Part shown: positions 16,088 to 25,173 of the stretch, in pieces | How the letters are laid out: each line of letters starts with the position of its first letter | How positions within the stretch are numbered: position 1 is the first letter of the stretch | Origin: an uncultured Burkholderiales bacterium | GTDB taxonomy: Bacteria > Pseudomonadota > Gammaproteobacteria > Burkholderiales > Burkholderiaceae | DNA: 64,000 nt | Direction of reading: 5' to 3' | Assembly: GCA_946480465.1 (NCBI GenBank) | Contig: CAMLJY010000015.1 | Location: 43,500-107,499, forward strand | The notes under the pieces: model-generated | What the model was told of the DNA's origin: nothing | The model's input: only the letters and a program-made list of their open reading frames with translations | The model's database searches: none | Position numbers and translations under genes: made by a program

Positions 16088-18613
16088 ATGATCGAAGGCC
16101 GCGACGAGTCCGGCGCTGCCGACGCCGATCGCCTGGCGCACGAACTGAGCGTCCACCCGATCGAGCCGGAGAGGCAGAACGAACAGCTGCGCCGTATCCA
16201 GGCCGAGCTGGAGGCCTCGCGCGAGCGCTGCCGCGACCTCTACGAGCACGCTCCGGTCGGTTACGTCACGATCGGCTTCGACAGCCGCGTCGTCGAGGCC
16301 AACGGCCTGGCGCTGCGCCTGCTCGGGCTGACGCCGCCCGCGCTGCAGACGCAGCGCCTGCTCGACCGCATCGCGCCCGACGACCACGCCGTCTTCCTGC
16401 AATGCCTGTCGGCGCTGACGCACGGCAGCGGCGTCCAGCGGGTTGACTTGCGCCTGGCGACCCCGGACAGCCCGCCGCGCTGGGTGTCGATGCAGATGGT
16501 GCTCGTCGAAGCCGACCGCGAAACACCGCACTGCCGCGCCGCGCTGATCGACGTGACCGACCGCGTGCAGATGCAGCAGCGCATCACGCATCTGGCCGGC
16601 ATCGTCGCCTCGTCGGACGACGCGATCGTCGGTGTCGACCTGGACCGGCGCATCACCTCCTGGAACGGCGGCGCCGAGCGCCTGTTCGGCTTCACGGCCG
16701 ACGAGATGGTCGGCGCGGCGCTCGACGAACTGGTGCCCCCCGAGCGCCGTGGCGAGGAAGCCGCGCTGCACCGGCGCCTGCGCGCCGGCGAGCGCCTGAA
16801 GCACGTGGAGACGGAGCGCCGCCATCGTGACGGCCACCTCATCCCGGTGTCGATGAGCATCGCGCCGCTGTTCGACGAGGCGGGCCGGCCCTGCGGCAGC
16901 TCGCTGATCGCACGCGACATCACCGAGCACAAGCGCGGGGAGCGGGCGCTGCACCAGCGGCTGCGGCAGCTGAACCTGCTGTCGCAGACCGGCCAGGCGC
17001 TGATCATGGGGCCGCAGGACGGACACGGCCCGGCGCGCGACACCTTGTGCGACCGCGTGCGCCAGGCCGTTGGCAGCGAGATCTACCTGAACTACGAGGC
17101 CGACCCCGCATCCGGCCTGCTGCAACTGCGCTCCAGCCATGGGCTGGGCGATGCCTGCCGTGGCCTGCTGGCGCAGGTGCCGCTGGAAGGCTCGCTGTGC
17201 GGCATGGTGGCGCGGCGCCGCACGCCGCTGGTGGTGGAGCGGCTGCAGGCAAGCCAGCTGGCCGAGGCGGCGGCGCTGAAGGCCGAGGGTGTGCGCTGTT
17301 ATGCAGGCTTCCCGCTGACGGCGGGCGGCGAGGTCTGCGGCGTTGCCGCCTTCGCGTCCACCACGCGCGAGCACTTCCGCGACGGTGACCTTCAGGTGAT
17401 CCAGACGGTGTGCGACCAGGTTTCGGCGGTGCTGGAACGCACGCGGCTGCTGAACCACCTGCATGCCAGCGAGCAATCGCTGCGCGAGGCGGACCGGCGC
17501 AAGGACAACTTCATCGCCACGCTGGCGCACGAGCTGCGCAACCCGCTGGCACCCATCCGCAACGCGGTGGCGGTGCTGCGGCACAGCGCGCTGGGCGGGC
17601 AGCAGCTGAACCTGTGCCGCGACATCATCGAGCGGCAGGTGGTGCAGATGTCGCACCTGCTGGAAGACCTGCTGGACGTCAGCCGCGTCACGCGCAACCG
17701 CATCCAGCTGCGCCGCGAGCGCTTCGCGCTGCAGCGCGCGGTGGAGCAGGCCCTGGAAACCACGCGCCCGCTCATCGACGCCCGCCACCACCGCCTGACA
17801 CTGCGGATGCCGGCCCAGCCGCTGATGGTGCATGCCGACCTGACGCGGCTCACCCAGGTGGTCGCCAACCTGCTCAACAACGCCGCCAAGTACACCGATC
17901 CCGGCGGCGGCGTGACCGTGATCGTGGAACGCGATGGCGGCGAGGCGCTGCTGGCGGTGCACGACACCGGCGTCGGCATCGCGCCTGCGCAGCTCGGCCA
18001 TGTGTTCGACATGTTCGCCCAGCTCGAGCCATCGCTGGAACGCTCGCACGGCGGCCTCGGCATCGGCCTGTCGCTCGCCCGCGGGCTGGTCGAGCTGCAT
18101 GGCGGCCACATCGAGGCGCACAGCGAGGGACTGGGCCGCGGCAGCCACTTCACGGTGCGGCTGCCCGCGCTGCCAGCCACCGAAGAGCCCGTTCCCGCAG
18201 CGCAGGCCGCTCCGGGGCGCCCGTTGGCGCCGCACCGCATCCTGGTGGTCGACGACAACGTCGACGCGTGCCAGACGCTCGCTGCCTTGCTGCAGCTGAA
18301 GGGGCAGGAAGTACAGACGGCCTTCGGCGGCCGCGAAGGGCTGGCGCGGGCCGCGCAGTGGCGGCCTGGCATCGCGGTGGTCGACATCGGCATGCCCGAC
18401 CTCAACGGCTACGAGCTGTGCCGCCGATTGCGCGCCGAACCCTGGGGCAGCGGGATGCTGCTGATCGCCTGCACCGGCTGGGGCCAGCAGGAAGACCGCG
18501 AGCGGGCGCGTGCCGCCGGCTTCGATGCCCACCTGGTGAAGCCGGTCGAGCCCGGCGCGCTGCTGCGCCTGCTGGAGCGGGCGCCGGCGGAGCCCGATGC
18601 ACGCCCCTCCTGA
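16088..18613 (+). CDS. Hybrid sensor histidine kinase (PAS-PAS-GAF-HisKA-HATPase-REC)
   Basis: An 841-residue soluble kinase. Two PAS domains (about 45-170 and 175-300; SWNGGAERLFGFTADEM is a clear PAS core), a GAF domain (about 310-455), HisKA with His481 in [15 protein letters not shown], an HATPase with NNAAKYTDPGGG and GGLGIGLSLA, and a receiver with Asp766 in DIGMPDLNGYE. I chose the ATG before EGRDESG because the coiled-coil lead-in starts there; no good ribosome site is visible. The final receiver probably passes phosphate to a separate phosphotransfer protein. Confidence 0.9.
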   Translation: MIEGRDESGAADADRLAHELSVHPIEPERQNEQLRRIQAELEASRERCRDLYEHAPVGYVTIGFDSRVVEANGLALRLLGLTPPALQTQRLLDRIAPDDHAVFLQCLSALTHGSGVQRVDLRLATPDSPPRWVSMQMVLVEADRETPHCRAALIDVTDRVQMQQRITHLAGIVASSDDAIVGVDLDRRITSWNGGAERLFGFTADEMVGAALDELVPPERRGEEAALHRRLRAGERLKHVETERRHRDGHLIPVSMSIAPLFDEAGRPCGSSLIARDITEHKRGERALHQRLRQLNLLSQTGQALIMGPQDGHGPARDTLCDRVRQAVGSEIYLNYEADPASGLLQLRSSHGLGDACRGLLAQVPLEGSLCGMVARRRTPLVVERLQASQLAEAAALKAEGVRCYAGFPLTAGGEVCGVAAFASTTREHFRDGDLQVIQTVCDQVSAVLERTRLLNHLHASEQSLREADRRKDNFIATLAHELRNPLAPIRNAVAVLRHSALGGQQLNLCRDIIERQVVQMSHLLEDLLDVSRVTRNRIQLRRERFALQRAVEQALETTRPLIDARHHRLTLRMPAQPLMVHADLTRLTQVVANLLNNAAKYTDPGGGVTVIVERDGGEALLAVHDTGVGIAPAQLGHVFDMFAQLEPSLERSHGGLGIGLSLARGLVELHGGHIEAHSEGLGRGSHFTVRLPALPATEEPVPAAQAAPGRPLAPHRILVVDDNVDACQTLAALLQLKGQEVQTAFGGREGLARAAQWRPGIAVVDIGMPDLNGYELCRRLRAEPWGSGMLLIACTGWGQQEDRERARAAGFDAHLVKPVEPGALLRLLERAPAEPDARPS

Positions 18614-18653
18614 ACCGCAGCACGGCTGCTGATCGAACCCGGGCGCATGCGCG

Positions 18654-19523
18654 TCACCCGTGCCCGGCGCGAGAACCTCCGCCCGGCGATCGACCGGATG
18701 TTCCGCTCCGCCCGCCCTTGCCCTGCCCGGGGCGGCGGACCAAGCTGGATCTCAGCAGCTCGGTCAGGTCAACGACGTTGGCCGAATCGTCCGGCGCCTC
18801 TTCCTGCGGCTGCACCTGCGCCGTCTCGCCGGCATCGCGGCGCTTCTTCAGCAGCGCCCTGATGGCCTCGCCGAAGGTGTCGGCATAGCGCTCGGGCGCC
18901 CAGCGCGCGGTCATGTCCTTCACGAGCTTCGCCGCCATCTGCAGCTCGGCCGGCTTCGGCTTCGATGGGCCGCTCACTTTGCCGGGCAATTCCAGCTCGG
19001 TCCAGGGGCGGATCTCGTCCGCCCAGCGCAGCGTGGACAGCATCAGCGCCGGGCCGGCCGGCACCAGCGCGGCCAGGTGCTCCTTCAGCCGCAGCACCAC
19101 GCGCGCGACGCCGATGACGCCCTGCGCCTCCATCGCCTCGCGCAGCAGCGCATACACCTTCTCGCTGCCGCGGCCCGAGGGCTCCAGGTAGTACGGCCGC
19201 TCCAGGTGCACGAAAGGCACCTCGTCGGCCTTGACGAAACAGTCGATCTCGATGGTCTGCAGGGTCCTCGGGTAGGCGGCGGCGATCTCGTCCTCGGACA
19301 GCACCACGTACTCGTCCTCGCCCACCTCGACCCCGCGCACCACGTCGTCCTTGTCGATCTTGCGGCCGGTGCGCTTGTTGATGCGCTGGTAGCCCACCGG
19401 GTCCAGCGTGCGCTTGTCGAGCCAGTCGAAGTTGACCTCGGATTCCGAGGTGGCCGGGTACAGCGCCACCGGCACGTGCACGAGGCCGAAGCTGATGGCG
19501 CCTTTCCAGATCGATCGGGGCAC
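18654..19523 (-). CDS. ku: Ku homodimeric DNA end-binding protein
   Basis: Binds double-strand break ends as a ring and recruits LigD for non-homologous end joining. The 289-residue protein starts RSIWKGAISFGLVHVPVALY, the family N-terminus, and carries the Ku core through DNFDWLDKRT-like and DEVPFVHLERPYYLEP segments. The Lys/Arg/Gly-rich tail after about 260 is typical of bacterial Ku and binds DNA. GTG is chosen because AGGAG lies five bases upstream. A strong sigma-54 site stands 20 nt before it. It is convergent with the hybrid kinase and near the LigD polymerase gene. Confidence 0.95.
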   Translation of the reverse strand: MPRSIWKGAISFGLVHVPVALYPATSESEVNFDWLDKRTLDPVGYQRINKRTGRKIDKDDVVRGVEVGEDEYVVLSEDEIAAAYPRTLQTIEIDCFVKADEVPFVHLERPYYLEPSGRGSEKVYALLREAMEAQGVIGVARVVLRLKEHLAALVPAGPALMLSTLRWADEIRPWTELELPGKVSGPSKPKPAELQMAAKLVKDMTARWAPERYADTFGEAIRALLKKRRDAGETAQVQPQEEAPDDSANVVDLTELLRSSLVRRPGQGKGGRSGTSGRSPGGGSRAGHG

Positions 19524-19554
19524 GGCAACTCCTGCGGCGAGACGGCCCGTCCAG

Positions 19555-19568
19555 GCAAGGGCCATGCC
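19555..19568 (-). promoter_or_regulatory. Sigma-54 promoter for ku
   Basis: GGCATGGCCCTTGC matches GGCAY-N5-TTGC and is identical to the site before the outer-membrane protein gene at 63533. Predicted leader 20 nt. Confidence 0.7.
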
Positions 19569-19583
19569 CAGCGGCGGCCGCAA

Positions 19584-19597
19584 GGCACGTCCGTTGC
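19584..19597 (+). promoter_or_regulatory. Sigma-54 promoter for the 85-aa membrane protein gene
   Basis: GGCACGTCCGTTGC matches GGCAY-N5-TTGC. Predicted leader 29 nt. It is back-to-back with the ku promoter. Confidence 0.7.
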
Positions 19598-19637
19598 CTG
19601 AGGCGGAGCACACAGCCCCACTCCCGAGGACGACACC

Positions 19638-19895
19638 ATGCACGACAGCACTTCCCGCGGCCACGGCGCCAGCCGGTGGCTGGTGCTCACGCTCGCCGGC
19701 CTGCTGGCAATGACCTGGATGGACCTGCGGCGCTGCCATGCGCGCCGGCGCTCCGAGCGCACGCAGCCGACCAAGCCCGAGCCGCTGCAGACCTGGGAAG
19801 GTGAAGGCGGCGGCATTCCCGCGGTGCGCGGCCAGCGCACGTCCGAAGCCCCCGCAGGGGCCGGCCCGTTGCTGACGACACCGCTGGCGGACTGA
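19638..19895 (+). CDS. Small single-span membrane protein, unknown function
   Basis: An 85-residue protein with one hydrophobic helix (WLVLTLAGLLAMTWMDL) near the N-terminus followed by a basic stretch and a polar, probably disordered C-terminus. GAGGA precedes the ATG. It is divergent from ku and has its own sigma-54 site. No family recognised. Confidence 0.65.
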   Translation: MHDSTSRGHGASRWLVLTLAGLLAMTWMDLRRCHARRRSERTQPTKPEPLQTWEGEGGGIPAVRGQRTSEAPAGAGPLLTTPLAD

Positions 19896-19961
19896 TGCCG
19901 ACGACGCCGCCGGCGGACTCTGCCCGGACCCTACCCCTATCGCCCATCGCGGGCGGCCACA

Positions 19962-19982
19962 GTTTGCGGAACGCTACAGCGG
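19962..19982 (+). promoter_or_regulatory. Candidate RpoN-activator enhancer element
   Basis: Contains TTGCGGAACGCTAC followed by AGCGG. TTGCGGAACG-YTWAC and TACAGCGG both recur at 29547-29584 between two other sigma-54 promoters. It lies about 240 bp upstream of the PEP-CTERM promoter. Confidence 0.35.
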
Positions 19983-20224
19983 TTGCGCCAGGCCGCGGCC
20001 TCTATCAAGCCAATGACGCAGCCACCTCGGGTCCGGCTCGGCGGCGGTCACGACCGCCTTGCGGCAAGACTTGCACGCACCCCGCCCGCGCCGCCGGCCC
20101 GCCGGGCCTCGTGGCCACGCTCGCACGGCGGTGCCGAGCCCTGGGCCACGGGGGACCATGGGACACGTCAACGGCATGCGAGGCAAGGCCTGAACCGCCC
20201 TGCGACTGAATTGCAAACACGCAC

Positions 20225-20238
20225 GGCACTGCATTTGC
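20225..20238 (+). promoter_or_regulatory. Sigma-54 promoter for the PEP-CTERM gene
   Basis: GGCACTGCATTTGC matches GGCAY-N5-TTGC. Predicted leader 95 nt. Sigma-54 control of PEP-CTERM genes through PrsK/PrsR is known in related betaproteobacteria. Confidence 0.7.
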
Positions 20239-20344
20239 CCTTGGCTTGCCGGCCCGACGGGGGCGCGCCTCGTGCACGCCACCACGGTGCTGACACGCTG
20301 CAGCCTTTGCTGCATACGCTTACTTTCCACATCAGGAGTCCACA

Positions 20345-20878
20345 ATGAAATTGACCCATGCAGCCATCGCCGCCGCGCTGGCGGCCTTGGCGGGCGTCGC
20401 TTCCGCCGATGACCAGAACATCAACGTCACCCTCGTGGCGGATCCCGACTCCACCAATGCCTTCAGCGCGGCGTGGGGCATCACCCACCTGGCGGCAGGC
20501 GCCTTCACCGACACCATCACCTTCAACGACGGCGTCGGCGGCACCTTCGCCTCCAGCCTGGTGACGGTGGGCTTCATGGACCAGACGAACATCGACTTCA
20601 CGTCGGTCTCCGTGAATGGCCAGACCTTCGCGCTCGGCACCAACGGACCGATCGAGACGCCCTACTTCGAGCCCGCCCTCGTCGGCGGCCCGCTGGTGAT
20701 GACGGTCACCGGCATCGCCGCCCCCGCGCTGGCCGCCGGCACCGCCATCACGGCCAGCTATGCCGGAACCGCCAACGTCACCGCCGTGCCGGAACCGGAG
20801 TCCTACGCGCTGATGCTGGCGGGCCTGGGCGTGGTCGGCCTGCTGGCACGCCGCCGCCGCGCGGAAGGGCGCCATTGA
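20345..20878 (+). CDS. FxDxF-like PEP-CTERM exported protein
   Basis: A 177-residue secreted protein. The signal peptide is residues 1-21 (AALAGVASADD). The middle is beta-rich and has FTDTITF, close to the FxDxF subgroup motif. The C-terminus is a full PEP-CTERM sorting signal: VPEPESYALMLAGLGVVGLL then ARRRR. Exosortase cuts at the PEP motif and the protein goes to the outer surface, usually with exopolysaccharide. AGGAG precedes the ATG. The stop overlaps a possible TTG start of the UDP-glucose dehydrogenase gene, so the two probably form one transcript. No exosortase gene is in the window. Confidence 0.9.
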   Translation: MKLTHAAIAAALAALAGVASADDQNINVTLVADPDSTNAFSAAWGITHLAAGAFTDTITFNDGVGGTFASSLVTVGFMDQTNIDFTSVSVNGQTFALGTNGPIETPYFEPALVGGPLVMTVTGIAAPALAAGTAITASYAGTANVTAVPEPESYALMLAGLGVVGLLARRRRAEGRH

Positions 20879-20943
20879 ACGACGGCCCGCCCCCGCGCCG
20901 GGCCGGGCCGCAACCGCGGCACGGCCCGGCGCCTGCGGGCGCC

Positions 20944-22458
20944 GTGGCGCAGCCCATCAGCGTCTTCGGCGCCGGCTACGTCGGCCTCGTGACCGCGGCC
21001 TGCCTCGCCGCGCTGGGCCACCGCGTCTGGTGCGTGGACAGCGACCCGGCCCGCATCCACGCACTGCGCAAGGCGCGCATTCCCTTCCACGAGGCGGACC
21101 TGCCCCGGCTCGTCGCCGCACAGCTGCAGGCCGGCCGCCTGCGCTTCGGCACCGAGGCCGCCCCCGCGATCGCGCACGGCCGGCTGCACTTCATCGCCGT
21201 GGGCACACCGCCGCAGCCAGACGGCTCGGCCGACCTGCAGCACGTGCTGGCGGTGGCCCGCGCACTGGTGCGGCACCTGCAGCAGCCCGCGGTGGTCGTG
21301 CTGAAGAGCACGGTGCCGGTGGGCACCGGCGACCGCGTGCGGGCGCTGCTACACCGCGGCCTGCGCGCGCGCGGCCTCGGCGGCTCGGCGCACGCCCCGG
21401 CGCTGCCGGTGGCGGTGTGCGCCAACCCCGAGTTCCTGCGCGAAGGCCAGGCCGTGCGCGACTTCATGCAGCCCGACCGCGTGGTGATCGGCGGCGACGA
21501 TCCTGCCGCGCTGCAGCTGCTGCAGCAGCTGTACGCCCCGCTGGTCGACGGACGCCGGCCGCTGCTGGTGATGGACCGGCGCAGCGCCGAATTCACGAAG
21601 TACGCGGCCAACGCGATGCTGGCGGCCCGGCTGAGCACGGTGAACGAGCTGGCGCTGCTGGCCGAGGCGCTGGGCGCCGACTTCGAGACCGCGCGCGCCG
21701 GCCTGGGCAGCGACGCGCGGCTGGGCCCCGCCTTCCTCGCCGCCGGCTGCGGCTTCGGCGGCTCCTGCCTTCCAAAAGACGTGGCCGCGCTGCTGCATGC
21801 CGGACTGCGCCTGGGCCTGCCGCTGCCGCTGCTGCATGCGGTGGACGAGGTCAACCGGCGGCAGAAACTGCTGCTGGTCGACCGGCTGTCGCGTCACTTC
21901 GGCGGCCGGCTCGCAGGCCGGCGCATCGCGCTGTGGGGCCTGGCCTTCAAGCCCGGCACCGACGACCTGCGCGAGGCGCCGAGCGTGGCGATCATCGAGC
22001 GGCTGCTGGCCGCCGGCTGCCGCGTGGCGGCACACGACCCGCTGGCCCTGCCGGCCGCGCGGCGCCTGCTGGGCGAATCGCCCGGCCTGGCCTGGGCGCC
22101 GGAGCCGCTGGCGGCGCTGCATGGCGCCGACGCGCTGCTGATCGCGACCGACTGGCCGGCCTACGCCGCCATGCCGCCCGAGGCGCTGCGCGCGCACCTG
22201 CGCACGCCGCTGGTCTTCGACGGCCGCAACCTGTTCGACCCCGCGCGCATGGCCGCGCAGGGCATCGCCTATCACGCGATCGGACGGGCACCGTTGGCGG
22301 CGGCCAGCGCGGCGCCTGCGGCCATTGCCTCGCCGCCGGTCACGGTGCCGTTGATCGCCGGCGGCGCGGCCGACGGTGCCGCGGCGTCGGCACGGGCACG
22401 CGCCACGGCCGTGCCCACCGCCTCGCGGCCGCTGCCGCCGTCGACGCCCGCTTCATGA
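20944..22458 (+). CDS. ugd: UDP-glucose 6-dehydrogenase
   Basis: NAD-dependent oxidation of UDP-glucose to UDP-glucuronate for exopolysaccharide. The 504-residue protein has the Rossmann start VFGAGYVGLVTA, KSTVPVGTGD, the central helix EFTKYAANAMLA and catalytic Cys275 in GFGGSCLPKD. It is about 60 residues longer than usual because of an Ala-rich tail after the dehydrogenase fold. I took the GTG just before the first strand. A TTG at 20875, overlapping the PEP-CTERM stop and following GGAAGG, is a possible earlier start. Coupling to the PEP-CTERM gene links matrix sugar supply with matrix protein. Confidence 0.92.
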   Translation: MAQPISVFGAGYVGLVTAACLAALGHRVWCVDSDPARIHALRKARIPFHEADLPRLVAAQLQAGRLRFGTEAAPAIAHGRLHFIAVGTPPQPDGSADLQHVLAVARALVRHLQQPAVVVLKSTVPVGTGDRVRALLHRGLRARGLGGSAHAPALPVAVCANPEFLREGQAVRDFMQPDRVVIGGDDPAALQLLQQLYAPLVDGRRPLLVMDRRSAEFTKYAANAMLAARLSTVNELALLAEALGADFETARAGLGSDARLGPAFLAAGCGFGGSCLPKDVAALLHAGLRLGLPLPLLHAVDEVNRRQKLLLVDRLSRHFGGRLAGRRIALWGLAFKPGTDDLREAPSVAIIERLLAAGCRVAAHDPLALPAARRLLGESPGLAWAPEPLAALHGADALLIATDWPAYAAMPPEALRAHLRTPLVFDGRNLFDPARMAAQGIAYHAIGRAPLAAASAAPAAIASPPVTVPLIAGGAADGAAASARARATAVPTASRPLPPSTPAS

Positions 22459-22517
22459 CGCGCCCGCAGCCGCCGGTGCACCGCCAGCGCCACGGCCGCG
22501 GTGGCTGGCGTGCCCCG

Positions 22518-25037
22518 TCAGCCCGCCTCGTCGTCCGGCAGCACGTAGCGGGTGCCGGGGCCACGGCCCTGCTGCAGCAGCAGGCCGCTTGCGGCGAGCC
22601 GGCCCAGGTGCTTGGACGCGGTGGCCAGCGCCACGCCGCACAGCCGTGCATAAGCGCTCTTGTTGATCGCGCCCGCCGCCAGCAGGTGCTGCAGCAGCTG
22701 CGCCGCCTGACCGCTGTCCAGCACGTCCGCACTGCCCTCGCGCCAGCGCGCGGCCAAGCGCTGCTCGCGGCTGAGTCGGCGCTCGAAAACCGCCCGCAGC
22801 GCCTGCAGCGCGGGGCCGAACTGCGCGGCCAGGCCGTGGCGCTCGATCAGCTGCACCGCGGCCTCGCGCTCCTTGACCGCGATCTCCAGGTAGGCGCGAG
22901 CCACCTCCAGCTGGGCCGCCACCTGGCGCTCGGGCGGCAGCGGCACCGCCAGCAGCGCGCGCTGGCGCTGCACGCGCGCCATCTCCTCGAAATGCGCGGC
23001 CAGCTCGGCGGGCAGCAGGCGGTCGTAGCCGGGCTCGTCGCGCGGGCCCAGGACCTCGCGCTTGAGCTGGCGGGTGGCCTCGTGCGCGGCGGCATCGGTG
23101 CCTTCGGGCCAGCAGGCCAGGGCCGCGCCCACGTGGGCATCGCCCAGGCGCTCGTCCTCGGCATCGCCCAGCGCCTGGAAGCGCTTGTAATGCGCCTCGG
23201 CCAGGTTGTAGTGGCCGCGGCCGACGAAGACGCGCAGCGCCGCGCGCCGGCTGAGGTCCAGCGCCCGGCCGTAGTGCTCGATCGCCTGGTCGTAGCGGCC
23301 TTGCCAGAAGCAGGCCGCGCCCAGGTTCATCAGCGTGCCGGCCACCGTCTCCGGCGGGACGGCGAAACGCTCGGCCATCGCCAGCACGCGCTGGGCGCAG
23401 TCGATCGCCCGCGCGAAGTCCTTGGCATCGCCATAGACCAGGCTCAGGTTGGCGTAGGTCTTCAGGACGGCCTCGCGATCGCCCAGGCGCTCGTAGACCT
23501 GCAGCGCGCGGTGCTTGTGCTCCAGCGCCCGCGGCAGGTCGCCGCTGCGGCGCCAGTACTCGCCCCAGGCCTGGTCCAGCTCGGCCACCAGCTGCGCGGC
23601 CTGCGCGGGGTCGGGCGCGTCGTCCACCAGCGCCGGCGGCACGGGGGCCGCATCACGCGTTGGCGCGGGGGACGCATCACGCGTTGGTGCGGGCGACGCA
23701 TCACGCGTTGGTGCGGGCGACGCATCACGCGTTGGCGCCCGCGCCGCATCACCCGCGGATGCGGCACGCGGCACCGCGGCCGGCTGCAGCAGCGGCGCGC
23801 GCAGCGCCTCGGCCTGGTCCAGCGCGGCGCGGGAACGGGGGTCGTTGCGCAGCACGTACAGCCAGCCCAGGCGCACCAGGGTGCCGACGCAGGCCCGCAG
23901 CAGCCCCGGCCCGGCCGCGGCGGGATCGTCGGTCAGGCCGGCGCGGCGCAGGAAATCGGCCGCCTCCTGATAACACGCAAACGCCTTGTCCTGGTCGCGC
24001 GGCTCGTGGAACTTGCCGAGCGCCGCATGCACGATGCCGAGCATCAGCGCATCGTCGGCGTCGGCGGCGATGCGCAGCGCCTCGCCGATGGCATCGGCCT
24101 CGCGCTGCTCGTCGCCGCGGGCGCGCAGCAGCGTGGCGCGGGCCAGCGCCAGTTCGGCGCGCCAGCGTGCATCCAGCGGCAGCATCGCCAGGCGCTTCAG
24201 CAGCGCGTCGGTGTCGGGATGCCCGGCCAGGTCGGCGCGGTGGCGCTGCAGCGTGCGGATGAAGCCGTCCGCATCGCCCGCGCACAGCAGGTGCCACAGC
24301 GCGGCGCGCGGCCCCTGCGCATCGCGCGGGCGGCTGCCGCCGGCATGCACCGCATGCGCCTGCAGCGCCGCCGCGGCCTGGCGGCGGTGCCAGGCCACGC
24401 GCGCGGCGCCATCGGCATGCGCCCGCAGCGCTCCCAGCTCGTGCTGCAGGCGCGCGTCGCGGGCCAGCGCCGCATCGGCCTGCAGCGGCGGGCCGAACAG
24501 CGCATCGGCCAGGCGGCGCCGGCCCTTCTCGACGTAGCGGTAGAAGGTGCTGGGCGCCACGCCCCAGAGCCCGCACAGCTGGTCCACCGCCGGCTCGTCG
24601 GCACGCGCGCGGTAGCGCTCGGGAAAGGACGGCACCGGCTCGAAGCCGGCGTGGCACATCAGCGCCAGCAGCGGCCGCCACGGCGTGCGGGCGATCCAGT
24701 CCTGCCGCTCGATGCCGGCCAGGCCCAGCGCGCGGTCCGGGCGCAGGCTGGCCAGCGCCGCGCGCAGCAGCAGGCGCCAGGCGGCGGGGTGGGCGGGATC
24801 GGCCGGCAGCGCGTCGCCAGCCACCGCCTGCACCGGGCCCAGCAGCTCCCGCGCGAAGGCCTCGGTCAGGCGCGGCCGGCGGCGCAGCAGCTCGTGCAGC
24901 GCGCCGGCCTTGTGCGCCGCCAGCGCCGCGGCCAGCAGCGCATCGGCCAGCGCACGACGGCGCGGCAGCAGCGGGGGCGGCATGCCGCGCCGCGGCGCCT
25001 GCAAGTCAGGGGGACTCACGTCCAGGGCCTCGACCAT
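22518..25037 (-). CDS. Large TPR protein with C-terminal winged helix, putative regulator
   Basis: An 839-residue soluble protein. A helix-turn-helix-like stretch (LWGVAPSTFYRYVEKGRRRL) is near residue 190. From about 250 to 740 it is built of TPR-like helical pairs, for example VLKTYANLSLVYGDAKDFAR and LMNLGAACFWQGRYDQAIEH. The last 70 residues form a winged helix (INKSAYARLCGVALATASKH). Midway it has four tandem APTRDASP octapeptides. AGGTGG stands before the ATG. Divergent from the caspase-like gene, it may be its regulator or sensor, by analogy with TPR proteins paired with caspase-family proteases. This is inference. Confidence 0.75.
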   Translation of the reverse strand: MVEALDVSPPDLQAPRRGMPPPLLPRRRALADALLAAALAAHKAGALHELLRRRPRLTEAFARELLGPVQAVAGDALPADPAHPAAWRLLLRAALASLRPDRALGLAGIERQDWIARTPWRPLLALMCHAGFEPVPSFPERYRARADEPAVDQLCGLWGVAPSTFYRYVEKGRRRLADALFGPPLQADAALARDARLQHELGALRAHADGAARVAWHRRQAAAALQAHAVHAGGSRPRDAQGPRAALWHLLCAGDADGFIRTLQRHRADLAGHPDTDALLKRLAMLPLDARWRAELALARATLLRARGDEQREADAIGEALRIAADADDALMLGIVHAALGKFHEPRDQDKAFACYQEAADFLRRAGLTDDPAAAGPGLLRACVGTLVRLGWLYVLRNDPRSRAALDQAEALRAPLLQPAAVPRAASAGDAARAPTRDASPAPTRDASPAPTRDASPAPTRDAAPVPPALVDDAPDPAQAAQLVAELDQAWGEYWRRSGDLPRALEHKHRALQVYERLGDREAVLKTYANLSLVYGDAKDFARAIDCAQRVLAMAERFAVPPETVAGTLMNLGAACFWQGRYDQAIEHYGRALDLSRRAALRVFVGRGHYNLAEAHYKRFQALGDAEDERLGDAHVGAALACWPEGTDAAAHEATRQLKREVLGPRDEPGYDRLLPAELAAHFEEMARVQRQRALLAVPLPPERQVAAQLEVARAYLEIAVKEREAAVQLIERHGLAAQFGPALQALRAVFERRLSREQRLAARWREGSADVLDSGQAAQLLQHLLAAGAINKSAYARLCGVALATASKHLGRLAASGLLLQQGRGPGTRYVLPDDEAG
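23650..23748. repeat. In-frame 24-nt tandem repeat in the TPR gene
   Basis: About four copies of a 24-nt unit with core GCATCACGCGTTGG encode APTRDASP octapeptides. Copy number could vary without breaking the frame. Confidence 0.8.
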
Positions 25038-25173
25038 CGTCCACCTATCGTCTACGTTGACTGGAGAAGCGCACCCGAAAGTGTGCATGTGAATGCAACC
25101 GGGGCGGCAGTACGGTCGCCGCCTGCGGTCGAGCCGCCGGGCCGGCCGCGTCCACTGTCGTATGGAGATTTCG

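Larger units (their letters stand above)
19896..20344. other. 450-nt leader region of the PEP-CTERM gene, no gene
   Basis: No supported coding frame. It holds an enhancer-like element (19962-19982), a sigma-54 site (20225-20238) and AGGAG just before the PEP-CTERM start. Confidence 0.6.
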
